DNA from: G963667675 sp963667675
Lineage (GTDB): Bacteria > Chloroflexota > Dehalococcoidia > Lucifugimonadales > UBA3495
Assembly: GCA_963667675.1 (NCBI GenBank)
Contig: OY763929.1
Coordinates: 1,612,001-1,676,000 of the forward strand
DNA length: 64,000 nt
Reading direction: 5' to 3'
Shown: positions 45,823 through 52,589 of the stretch, one piece after another
Numbering within the stretch: the stretch's first letter is position 1
Layout of the letters: every line of letters starts with the position of its first letter
Position numbers and translations under genes: made by a program
Notes under the pieces: model-generated
The model's database searches: none
The model's input: only the letters and a program-made list of their open reading frames with translations
What the model was told of the DNA's origin: nothing

Positions 45823-46115
45823 CTTCCTGGATTCCGGCTTTCGCCGGAAAGACGATTGGAGGCGAATGGCGTGTTGGGCCCTTCGACAAGCTCAGGGTGA
45901 GCGGAGGGGTGCAACTCCCCCTTCCTGGATTCCGGCTTTCGCCGGAAAGACGATTGGAGGCGAATGGCGTGTTGGGCCCTTCGACAAGCTCAGGGTGAAC
46001 GGGGGGTGTAACTCACCCTTCCTGGATTCCGGCTTTCGCCGGAAAGACGGTTGGAGGCGAATGGCGTGTTCGGCCCTTCGACAAGCTCAGAGCCTGCCCC
46101 GTACTGGATACGGGG
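45823..46115 (+). repeat. 97-98 bp direct repeat, three copies
   Basis: Copies start at 45823, 45921 and 46018. Each consists of a class B palindrome (TTCCGGCTTTCGCCGGAA), GATTGGAGGCGAATGGCGTG, then a CCCTTCGACAAGCTCAGGG element. They are nearly identical, so the composite of two repeat classes was amplified as a unit. The third copy is disturbed at its 3' end. No gene is seen in 45771-46182. Confidence 0.9.
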
Positions 46116-46182
46116 GTGAACGGAGAAAGGTCAAGCCGCGGTAGACCGGGCAGCGGGGTCTTGTTATCATATTTTCGTAGAA

Positions 46183-47121
46183 TTGTGCACGGGAAGTCAG
46201 ACGAGGTTGATTAACTATTCGAGCAGGAAGGCTTTCCCCGGGGCTGTGGTACCTGGGGCATTGGCCGTTGCGATTGTTTTGCTTGCGGCCGTATTTGCCG
46301 CTTGCGGAGGGCCGCAGGAGTTGACGGAGTGCGGCGCGCTGTGCGAGGACCAATTCTGGGCTTCGGCCAGCGAGGCTGACGTAAAGGACCAGCTCCGTAG
46401 GAACCCCGATCTATCGGAAAAGACGGGCGATCTTGGCGTCAGCGCCTTGCACGTGGCCGCTTCCCACGTTGATAATCCGGCGATGATATCCCTGCTCATA
46501 GACGCCGGAGCGGACGTTGAAAGCAGGAGCGACCTCAACTTCTCGACGCCTTTGCACATGGCGGCTGCCTTTAACGACGAACCGGCGGCGGCCGGAGCGC
46601 TGTTGGACGGCGGGGCCGATATCGAGGCGGTCAACAAGAGCGGGGCCACGCCGCTGCACATAGCTACGGCATTGAGCTCCAGCCTGGAGGTTGTGGCTCT
46701 GCTGCTGGACCGGGGGGCTGATCTCTCAGCCCTCACCAGCGAGGGCGCCGGCGTGCTGCACACGGCCGCTTTCAATAGCGATACGCGCATGTTGGCCCTG
46801 GTCTTGGAATACGGCGGCGACGTCAAGCTCAGCGCCGGCAGCGGCCGGACCGCCCTGCATACCGCGGCGCTGCACAACCCCAACCCGGAGGCGCACCGGG
46901 CCCTGTTGGAGCACGGAGCCGATGTTTCCGCCAAGGACAACGACGGGATGACGCCGCTTCACTCGGCGGCCCACGCCAACCCGATGCCAGAGGGAGTGAT
47001 TGCCGTCCTGTTGGAATACGGCGCCGACGCCGGCGCGGTCAACAACGCCGGGCTGACGCCGTGCCAGATTGCGACGGAGAAGGGCGCCGAGGCCGAGGCG
47101 GAGCGGCTGCTCTGCGGGTAG
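46183..47121 (+). CDS. ankyrin-repeat lipoprotein
   Basis: About 312 residues. A hydrophobic signal (LAVAIVLLAAVFAAC) with a lipobox Cys near residue 41 is followed by seven ankyrin repeats, roughly residues 68-310. Each reads like GATPLHIAT-x-x-S-x-x-x-VVALLLDRGADL. Two Cys-containing turns precede the repeats (TECGALCED). An extracytoplasmic, lipid-anchored ankyrin stack acts in protein binding; the partner is unknown. The frame opens with TTG 46183 in a stretch without a good ribosome site; TTG 46207 is an alternative. Confidence 0.82.
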   Translation: MCTGSQTRLINYSSRKAFPGAVVPGALAVAIVLLAAVFAACGGPQELTECGALCEDQFWASASEADVKDQLRRNPDLSEKTGDLGVSALHVAASHVDNPAMISLLIDAGADVESRSDLNFSTPLHMAAAFNDEPAAAGALLDGGADIEAVNKSGATPLHIATALSSSLEVVALLLDRGADLSALTSEGAGVLHTAAFNSDTRMLALVLEYGGDVKLSAGSGRTALHTAALHNPNPEAHRALLEHGADVSAKDNDGMTPLHSAAHANPMPEGVIAVLLEYGADAGAVNNAGLTPCQIATEKGAEAEAERLLCG

Positions 47122-47139
47122 GCCGGGGCTTTTAGGGGG

Positions 47140-47310
47140 CTGGGCCTGGATTCCGGCTTTCGCCGGAAAGACGAGTTGGGAGCGCGAGATTCCCGCCGGC
47201 GCGGGAGCCGGGATGGCGGTTGTGCAGAGGTTTCTGGATTCCGGCTTTCGCCGGAAAGACGAGTTGGGGGCGCGAGATTCCCGCCTGCGCGGGAATGACG
47301 AGTTGGCCCA
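47140..47310. repeat. class B and C palindromes between two genes
   Basis: Two class B palindromes (~47150 and ~47237) and two class C-like ones (47188, variant TTCCCGCCGGCGCGGGAG, and 47278). They lie between the converging ankyrin and protease genes and may serve as bidirectional terminators. No gene is present. Confidence 0.8.
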
Positions 47311-47349
47311 AACGCGGGAGTATTTCTCTCCCGTTTATCAGGGACTCGG

Positions 47350-48729
47350 CTATTGAGCGGGGTCCGGCGGCCAGACTTTGAAGTTTATGGCGTTGATTTC
47401 CTCGGCTACCGACGGCGGCATGAAATCGCACAAGCTGGCGCTGAAGACCAGGGCGATGGGCCGGTGATTGGACACCATTATCGTGTCGGTGGCGAAGGAA
47501 ACGCAGTGGTCCACGGTTTCCTGCCAGCGGTATTTGATTACGAATGAGTCCTGTTGATGGCCGTCGATCTCGACTGGGGACTTCCCGGAAGAAATCTGGG
47601 TGAAGTTATTCCATTGGCTGGACCGCTCGACCAAGGACGTGTTCCACCAGGCTGAGAAATCGTCCAGGGTTTCACCGTCGTTTAGAGGGTATTCCCAAAC
47701 ATTGACTATCCCCACCCGGTCGTCATCCTTGTATCTTCCCAGGGAAATCCGGCATCCGGCGTCTTCGCTGCCAATCTCCCATACCGAGGGCACCCGCAAT
47801 GAGTAGTGGCACCCCTCGTTGCGGTAGTCCTCGAATTTCACGTCGGCGCTGGCCGGATCGTCCTGCCCGGCGGAGAGAACCACCAGGTGGTTCTTGACCT
47901 CATCGACGGAGATGGCGAAGGAAATGCCGGCGTACTCCTGGAAGGTGACGGTGTTCACTCCGATGACTTCGCCGGCGCTGTTGACGAGCGGGCCGCCGCT
48001 GCTGCCTGGGTTGACCGCAGCGTCGGTCTGGATTTGCTCGACTGAGTCAACTTTGCGGAGGGAAGAAATAATGCCGGTGGTGACGGTGTAGCCCTCTCCC
48101 AGTTGATCGCTCAACGGAAAGCCCATTGCTATAACGGGGTCGCCGGGCCGAATTTCAGATGCGTCCCCCAGCGGAATGGCCTTTATATGCCCCAGAGGCG
48201 CAATCTTGACCACCGCCAGGTCCAGGTCATCGTCCTTGCCCCGCACCACCCCGGAGTATGACCAGCCGCTCACGGAGCGGATGGTGACGAATTCATGCTC
48301 TTCCACCACGTGAGCGTTGGTGACGATGAGGCCGTCGTTGGAGACTGCAAAGCCGGAACCGCTGGAGTCCGGCGTGATTATCTGCACCAGTCCGGTCTCG
48401 ACGCTTTCAACGATGTCCGATAGGGAGGGGACGTCCGCCGATGACTCGGAGGACAGCAACTCGGCCGCTATGGTGGCCTGCAGGTCCACGGTGGGGGCGG
48501 GCACGGAGGCGACCTGGGTCAGCACGGCCTGCACGGTGGCGGCTATGTCCATCTCCCGAATCTGGATGCCGCCGCCTTCGGCCGTTGCGGGAGGGCTTGC
48601 CTCTTCTTCCTGGGTGTTTCCGGCGCTGCAGGCCACGGCCAAAAGAAGCAGGGCCAATAGCAGAGCCAGGCCGGCCGGGGCGCGCCTGCAAGCTGCAACC
48701 AGGGTGGGAACTCTTCTAGTGAGGAGCAA
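47350..48729 (-). CDS. trypsin-like serine protease lipoprotein (DegP/HtrA catalytic domain, no PDZ)
   Basis: 459 residues. The lipoprotein signal ends in LLLLAVACSAG. The catalytic triad is His in VTNAHVV (~140), Asp in DLDLAVV (~168) and Ser in NPGSSGGPL (~242); GSGFAVSNDGLIVTNAHVV is the family opening. HtrA proteins normally continue with PDZ domains. Here residues ~305-455 are a different domain with four cysteines and a PsbP/MOG1-like look (YSLRVPSVWEIG, AWWNTSLVERSSQWNNF). It probably degrades or processes exported proteins at the membrane surface. The start is GTG or TTG at 48729, just before a very hydrophobic leader. Confidence 0.88.
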   Translation of the reverse strand: MLLTRRVPTLVAACRRAPAGLALLLALLLLAVACSAGNTQEEEASPPATAEGGGIQIREMDIAATVQAVLTQVASVPAPTVDLQATIAAELLSSESSADVPSLSDIVESVETGLVQIITPDSSGSGFAVSNDGLIVTNAHVVEEHEFVTIRSVSGWSYSGVVRGKDDDLDLAVVKIAPLGHIKAIPLGDASEIRPGDPVIAMGFPLSDQLGEGYTVTTGIISSLRKVDSVEQIQTDAAVNPGSSGGPLVNSAGEVIGVNTVTFQEYAGISFAISVDEVKNHLVVLSAGQDDPASADVKFEDYRNEGCHYSLRVPSVWEIGSEDAGCRISLGRYKDDDRVGIVNVWEYPLNDGETLDDFSAWWNTSLVERSSQWNNFTQISSGKSPVEIDGHQQDSFVIKYRWQETVDHCVSFATDTIMVSNHRPIALVFSASLCDFMPPSVAEEINAINFKVWPPDPAQ

Positions 48730-49060
48730 GATTACCTGTGATGGATTCCGCCTGGGGGCCGAAATGACGGGTTGGGAGGATTTTCACCCACATTCGGTCC
48801 GCGGCTTTTTCCGCGTGCTGGTCATTGATTAGGAGAGGACCATTCTACTAGCTAAACTGGAAAGACTTTTTGTCGAGTTAAATAGTAACGCAAATCAAGC
48901 CGGTGGGCAATAAATCAATGTAGCAGAAATGGGAACCAGGCAACGATTTTAGACCCCTCGCCGTCGCTCAGGGTGACAATGAAATGGACTGCCCGCCCTG
49001 CCTCGGTTCCTTACCCCGGCGTGTTACAATGGCCTTACTGAAACAGTTTGGAGGAATGAC
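48730..49060. other. intergenic region with HEPN-gene promoter
   Basis: 330 bp between two divergent genes. It contains repeat remnants (CGAAATGACGGGTTGGG at 48760; CGCTCAGGGTGACAATG at 48971), an AT-rich patch at 48830-48950 and a likely -10 (TACAAT, 49025-49030) 30 bp before the HEPN start. No clear -35 is seen. Confidence 0.5.
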
Positions 49061-49444
49061 GTGGCCACAGTTGAGGCCGATGCCGCCCGCATATTCTCGG
49101 ACGCCCGCCGTATGGGAGATGCCTCCGTGGAGCGCATGGAGGCCGGGGACGTCCGTGACGCGGCGGAGAAGGCGTGGCGCTCAACCCTGCGCGCCACGGA
49201 AGCTCTGGTTCTTGCCCGCACGGGGCAGGAGCCGGGAACGTCCACCGCCGCCGGCCGCCGGCTGCGGGCCCTCACCGTGGAAGACCAGTCCATTGAAAGC
49301 CTTGCGCGTCTTTACTCCTATCGTCAGGACGTGCTCCACGGCGAATGTTTCTACCACGACTACTGGCAGCCGGTGGTGATTGAACGGCTCATCCTTGAGA
49401 CCTCGGACTACATCAGGGACGCCGAGCGTTTGGCCCAGGGGTAA
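49061..49444 (+). CDS. HEPN-like small protein (copy 1)
   Basis: 127 residues, all helical (ARIFSDARRMGDASVERMEAGDVRDAAEKAWRSTLRATEAL). The motif RQDVLH (R-x4-H) followed by GECFYHD near residue 92 matches the HEPN active-site pattern, as in PaREP1-like proteins. HEPN proteins are often RNases and toxins paired with nucleotidyltransferase (MNT) antitoxins, but no MNT gene is adjacent. The start is GTG 49061 with GGAGG upstream. A close paralogue is encoded at 52104-52490, with similar leader DNA. Confidence 0.65.
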   Translation: MATVEADAARIFSDARRMGDASVERMEAGDVRDAAEKAWRSTLRATEALVLARTGQEPGTSTAAGRRLRALTVEDQSIESLARLYSYRQDVLHGECFYHDYWQPVVIERLILETSDYIRDAERLAQG

Positions 49445-49621
49445 GCCGGCTCCCCGCGAGCGGCGTGAAGTCGGGCGGAGGCCCGCGCCCGGCGCAGGCG
49501 GAACCGACCGGAATCGCGGGGCAAGAGGGCGGGAATGGGTTGGACGGCTTGGGGCGTCTGCTCTATACTCAAAGCTATGAGAGGGCCTTGGGATGGAGGC
49601 GGGTCCGCCGGGGGCTGAGGA

Positions 49622-50773
49622 ATGGAATCCGGGACTGACATACAGCAGAGACTGGACGCCCTTTTGCGGGAGTTCGAGGAATTGGGGCAGCGGCAGGTGG
49701 GCTATCCCTGCAACCACGATTTCGACTACTCGGCCCTGCTCCCCTTCTTGAGCTATTGCCCCAATAACGTGGGAGACCCCTTTCACGACAGCAATTTCCG
49801 CAGCAACACCCACGAGATGGAGCGGGAGGTGGTGGGCGTCTTCTCGGACTTGATGCGCCTGCCCCGGGACCAGGCCTGGGGCTACGTGACCTCGGGCGGG
49901 ACCGAAGGGAATATGTACGGCCTCTACATCGGGCGTGAGATGTTTCCCGACGGGGTGGTCTATTTTTCCCAGGACACCCACTACAGCGTGGTCAAGATTC
50001 TCCGGGTGCTGAAGGCCCGCAACATCATGATCAGGAGCCAGGACAACGGCGAGATAGACTACGACGACCTGCGGGAGACCATCCGCATCAACCGCGACGT
50101 TCCGGTCATCTTCATTGCCAACATAGGGACCACCATGAAGGGAGCGGTGGACGATACGGCCAAGGTGCGGGAGATACTGGACGACCTGGCGGTGGGCTCT
50201 TTTTACATCCACGCCGACGCGGCCCTGAGCGGGATGATTCTGCCCTTCGTCGACGACCCGCAGCCCTACGGGTTCGACGCGGGGTTCGACAGCGTCGCGG
50301 TCAGCGGCCACAAGATGATAGGCTCGCCCCTCCCTTGCGGCGTGGCCGTGACCCGGCAGGAATACGTTTCCCGCATCGCCCGGTCCATAGAGTACGTGGG
50401 AGTACTGGACACCACGCTGACGGGGTCGCGCAACGCCCTGACGCCGCTGATGATGTGGTACGCCCTGCGCCGGCGGGGGCTGGACGGCTTCCGCGAGATG
50501 GTGGCCGGGTGCCTTACCGCGGCCGAGTACGCCGTGGGCCGCTTCAACGACAGCGGCATCCCGGCGTGGCGGAACAAGAACTCGGTGACGGTGGTGTTTC
50601 CCAGGCCGGCGGACTGGGTAGTCCGCAAGTGGCAGATAGCTCCCTACGAGGACATCGCCCATCTTATAGCCATGCCCCACGTGACCCGGGAGACGATAGA
50701 CGCGGTGGTCGACGATTGCCTGGAATCCCGGTCCGCCTCCCAATCGCCGGGCCGGTTACTGCGAACGGAGTGA
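49622..50773 (+). CDS. hdc: PLP-dependent histidine decarboxylase
   Basis: 383 residues, matching the length of the bacterial PLP-type enzyme (e.g. Morganella). The PLP lysine is K231 in SGHKMIG, with TSGGTEGN binding the cofactor phosphate and HADAALSG supplying the Asp that pairs with the pyridine nitrogen. The N-terminal GYPCNHDFDY and NVGDPFHDSNF are typical of the histidine decarboxylase branch of group II decarboxylases, which converts histidine to histamine and CO2. A related serine- or histidine-like substrate cannot be excluded. ATG 49622 follows GAGGA closely. The double-ACT gene starts 8 bp after its stop, which suggests a regulated pair. Confidence 0.85.
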   Translation: MESGTDIQQRLDALLREFEELGQRQVGYPCNHDFDYSALLPFLSYCPNNVGDPFHDSNFRSNTHEMEREVVGVFSDLMRLPRDQAWGYVTSGGTEGNMYGLYIGREMFPDGVVYFSQDTHYSVVKILRVLKARNIMIRSQDNGEIDYDDLRETIRINRDVPVIFIANIGTTMKGAVDDTAKVREILDDLAVGSFYIHADAALSGMILPFVDDPQPYGFDAGFDSVAVSGHKMIGSPLPCGVAVTRQEYVSRIARSIEYVGVLDTTLTGSRNALTPLMMWYALRRRGLDGFREMVAGCLTAAEYAVGRFNDSGIPAWRNKNSVTVVFPRPADWVVRKWQIAPYEDIAHLIAMPHVTRETIDAVVDDCLESRSASQSPGRLLRTE

Positions 50774-50781
50774 GGAGTCCA

Positions 50782-51174
50782 ATGCGCCGAATCATAGTCA
50801 TGGCCAAGAACGAAGTGGGAGTCATCGCCGACATCAGCAAGGCTCTGGCCGAGCATAGGATCAACATCGAGACCATCAGCGCCCAGGGCCTGGACGAGGA
50901 GGGCATCGTCACCCTGACCACCGACGCCCACGACGACGCCTTGCGGGCGCTCACCAACGCCGGGTTCAAGACGGTGTCCGACCAGTCGCTGGTGCTGAGG
51001 CTCCCCGACCAGCCGGGAGCGTTGGCGAACGTGGCCGAGAAGTTCAAGCAAGCCGGCGTCAACATCCAGAGCATGCACATAGTGGAGCGCAAGGCGGGCC
51101 ACACCATAGTGGCGCTGTCCACCGACGACCGGGCGACGGCGGAGAAGCTGGTGGACCGGGCGACTATGGTGTGA
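50782..51174 (+). CDS. tandem ACT-domain protein
   Basis: 130 residues forming two ACT domains. The first is at ~1-65 (IIVMAKNEVGVIADISKALAEHRINIETISAQG) and the second at ~70-130 (LVLRLPDQPGALANVAEKFKQAGVNIQSMHIVE). ACT domains bind amino acids to regulate enzymes or transcription. There is no catalytic or DNA-binding part. AGGAG precedes ATG 50782. As the gene follows the decarboxylase by 8 bp, it probably senses histidine or another amino acid to control that enzyme (inference). Confidence 0.88.
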   Translation: MRRIIVMAKNEVGVIADISKALAEHRINIETISAQGLDEEGIVTLTTDAHDDALRALTNAGFKTVSDQSLVLRLPDQPGALANVAEKFKQAGVNIQSMHIVERKAGHTIVALSTDDRATAEKLVDRATMV

Positions 51175-51220
51175 GCGCGCCGTCCTTGCCGGGGGTCGAT
51201 TCCCGGTGTATGCTAAGTGT

Positions 51221-51421
51221 ATGTCACGCACCAACTTGGACATAGACGATCAGGCGTGCGCTGAGGTGATGCGGCGCTACAGGCTTGCCACCAAGCGCGA
51301 GGCGGTCAACTACGCCCTGCGAACGCTGGCGGCGGAGCCGGCGTCGCTGGAAGAGGCGCGCTCTCTGCGAGGGATTGGCTGGGAGGGCGATCTGGACGCC
51401 ATGCGCTCAAACCGGCTGTAG
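51221..51421 (+). CDS. vapB: VapB-type antitoxin
   Basis: 66 residues. SRTNLDIDDQACAEVMRRYRLATKREAVNYALRTLA is the ribbon-helix-helix pattern of the VapB (COG5450-like) group, and the acidic C-terminus (WEGDLDAMRSNRL) binds the toxin. ATG 51221 is preferred over 51206. TATGCT at 51209 is a plausible -10 only a few bases ahead, so the transcript may be nearly leaderless. Its stop codon shares a base with the toxin start. Confidence 0.88.
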   Translation: MSRTNLDIDDQACAEVMRRYRLATKREAVNYALRTLAAEPASLEEARSLRGIGWEGDLDAMRSNRL

Positions 51422-51837
51422 TGGTACTGGTAGATACCTCCGCCTGGATAGAGTTCCTGCGCGACACGGGGTCAACGGTCTGCGCCCTGGTTGACGAAGC
51501 TCTGTCGGGCGAGATTGCCGTCTGCGGAGCGGTGCGCATGGAAGTGCTGGCCGGGGCGCGGGATGAGTCGCATCTGCTGAGCCTGCGACGCCTGCTGGCG
51601 CGGGCGGTGGAGCTCCCAACGCTGGCCTCGGACTACGAAGACGCCGCTGCGCTCTATCGCCGCTGCCGGCGACAGGGGGAGACCGTTCGCAGGCTGATCG
51701 ACTGCCTCATTGCGGCATCAGCCATACGCGCCGGGGCGTCCATTCTGCATAACGACGCCGATTTCGACGCGCTTGCGCGCCACACGGAACTGCAAACCTA
51801 CTACGTCCGGGACGACGAGGGTTTGGCCCAGGGGTAG
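51421..51837 (+). CDS. vapC: VapC-type PIN toxin
   Basis: 138 residues. The PIN residues are D5 (LVDTSAWIEF), E42 (RMEVLAG), D in IDCLIAASAIR (~98) and D in LHNDADFDAL (~115), giving an Mg-dependent RNase. It starts with GTG at 51421, overlapping the antitoxin stop by one base. The last ten residues (YVRDDEGLAQG) and 32 bp of DNA match the ends of the two HEPN genes, not a normal VapC tail. This points to recombination at the 3' end. Confidence 0.88.
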   Translation: MVLVDTSAWIEFLRDTGSTVCALVDEALSGEIAVCGAVRMEVLAGARDESHLLSLRRLLARAVELPTLASDYEDAAALYRRCRRQGETVRRLIDCLIAASAIRAGASILHNDADFDALARHTELQTYYVRDDEGLAQG

Positions 51838-52100
51838 GGGCGCCCCTCGTGGGCGCCCACGCCGCGGCCGGGCGCCGGGAAAGGGCAGGCACAAGGCCTG
51901 CCCCTACGCTGACGTGGTGCAATGTTTTTACGCCCGCCGCGGCCGGGCGCGGGGCAAGGGCAGGCACAAGGCCTGCCCCTACGCTGACGTGGTGCAATGT
52001 TTTTACGCCCGCCGCGGCCGGGCAGACACGAGGGAAGGGCAGGCACGAGGCCTGCCCCTACGGGCGTGGTAGAATGTCTTAAGCAAGCAGCCTGGAGGGA
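51838..52100 (+). repeat. ~75-bp tandem array with class D palindromes
   Basis: Units contain GGCAGGCACAAGGCCTGCCC (a palindrome with 7-bp arms) at 51890, 51959 and 52039, then CTACGCTGACGTGGTGCAATG or its variant, then CGCCCGCCGCGGCCGGGC. TGCAAT lies at 51918 and 51993 (75 bp apart). In the third unit this position reads TAGAAT (52070-52075) and serves as the likely -10 of the next gene. Confidence 0.85.
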
Positions 52101-52103
52101 TTG

Positions 52104-52490
52104 ATGGCCACCGTCGAAGCCAATGCCGCCCGCATATTCGCGGACGCCCGCCGCATGGGGGACGCCGCCGCGGAGCGCATGGCCGCCGGGGACGTGCGGG
52201 ATGCGGCGGAGAAGGCGTGGTGCGCCACTCTGCGCGCCACGGAGGCGCTGGTCCTCGCTCGCACGGGGCAGGAGCCGGAAACGTCCACCGCCGCAGGCCG
52301 CAGGCTGCGGGCCCTCTCTATGGATGACCAATCGCTGTGGGACTTAAGACTCCGCTATTCTGACCGCCAGTCCATACTTCACGGAGAATGTTTCTACCAC
52401 GACTACTACCAGCCGGATGAGATAGGCCTCTTGGTCCGGGAGACGCTGGACTACGTCCGGGACGCCGAGGGTTTGGCCCAGGAGCTGTAG
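52104..52490 (+). CDS. HEPN-like small protein (copy 2)
   Basis: 128 residues, about 75 % identical by eye to the protein at 49061-49444. It shares GDVRDAAEKAW and ATEALVLARTGQEP, and has the R-x4-H motif RQSILH followed by GECFYHDY. The difference is concentrated in the last 35 residues. ATG 52104 follows GGAGGG. The stop codon lies within a perfect 28-bp palindrome (52487-52514) that could act as a terminator. No nucleotidyltransferase partner is seen; an RNA-targeting function is inferred from the HEPN motif only. Confidence 0.65.
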   Translation: MATVEANAARIFADARRMGDAAAERMAAGDVRDAAEKAWCATLRATEALVLARTGQEPETSTAAGRRLRALSMDDQSLWDLRLRYSDRQSILHGECFYHDYYQPDEIGLLVRETLDYVRDAEGLAQEL

Positions 52491-52587
52491 GGGCGGTTCG
52501 CGAACCGCCCCTACAGCCGCTGCCTTCGTAGGGGCGTCCCTCGTGGGCGCCCACGCCGCGACGGGCAAGGGCAGGCACAAGGCCTGC
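52487..52587. repeat. perfect 28-bp palindrome plus class D element
   Basis: GTAGGGGCGGTTCG followed immediately by its exact reverse complement (52487-52514), then a TAGGGGCG...GGGCGCCC element (52529-52558) and a GGCAGGCACAAGGCCTGCCC palindrome (~52567-52587). They sit between the converging HEPN and kinase genes; bidirectional termination is plausible. Confidence 0.85.
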
Positions 52588-52589
52588 CC

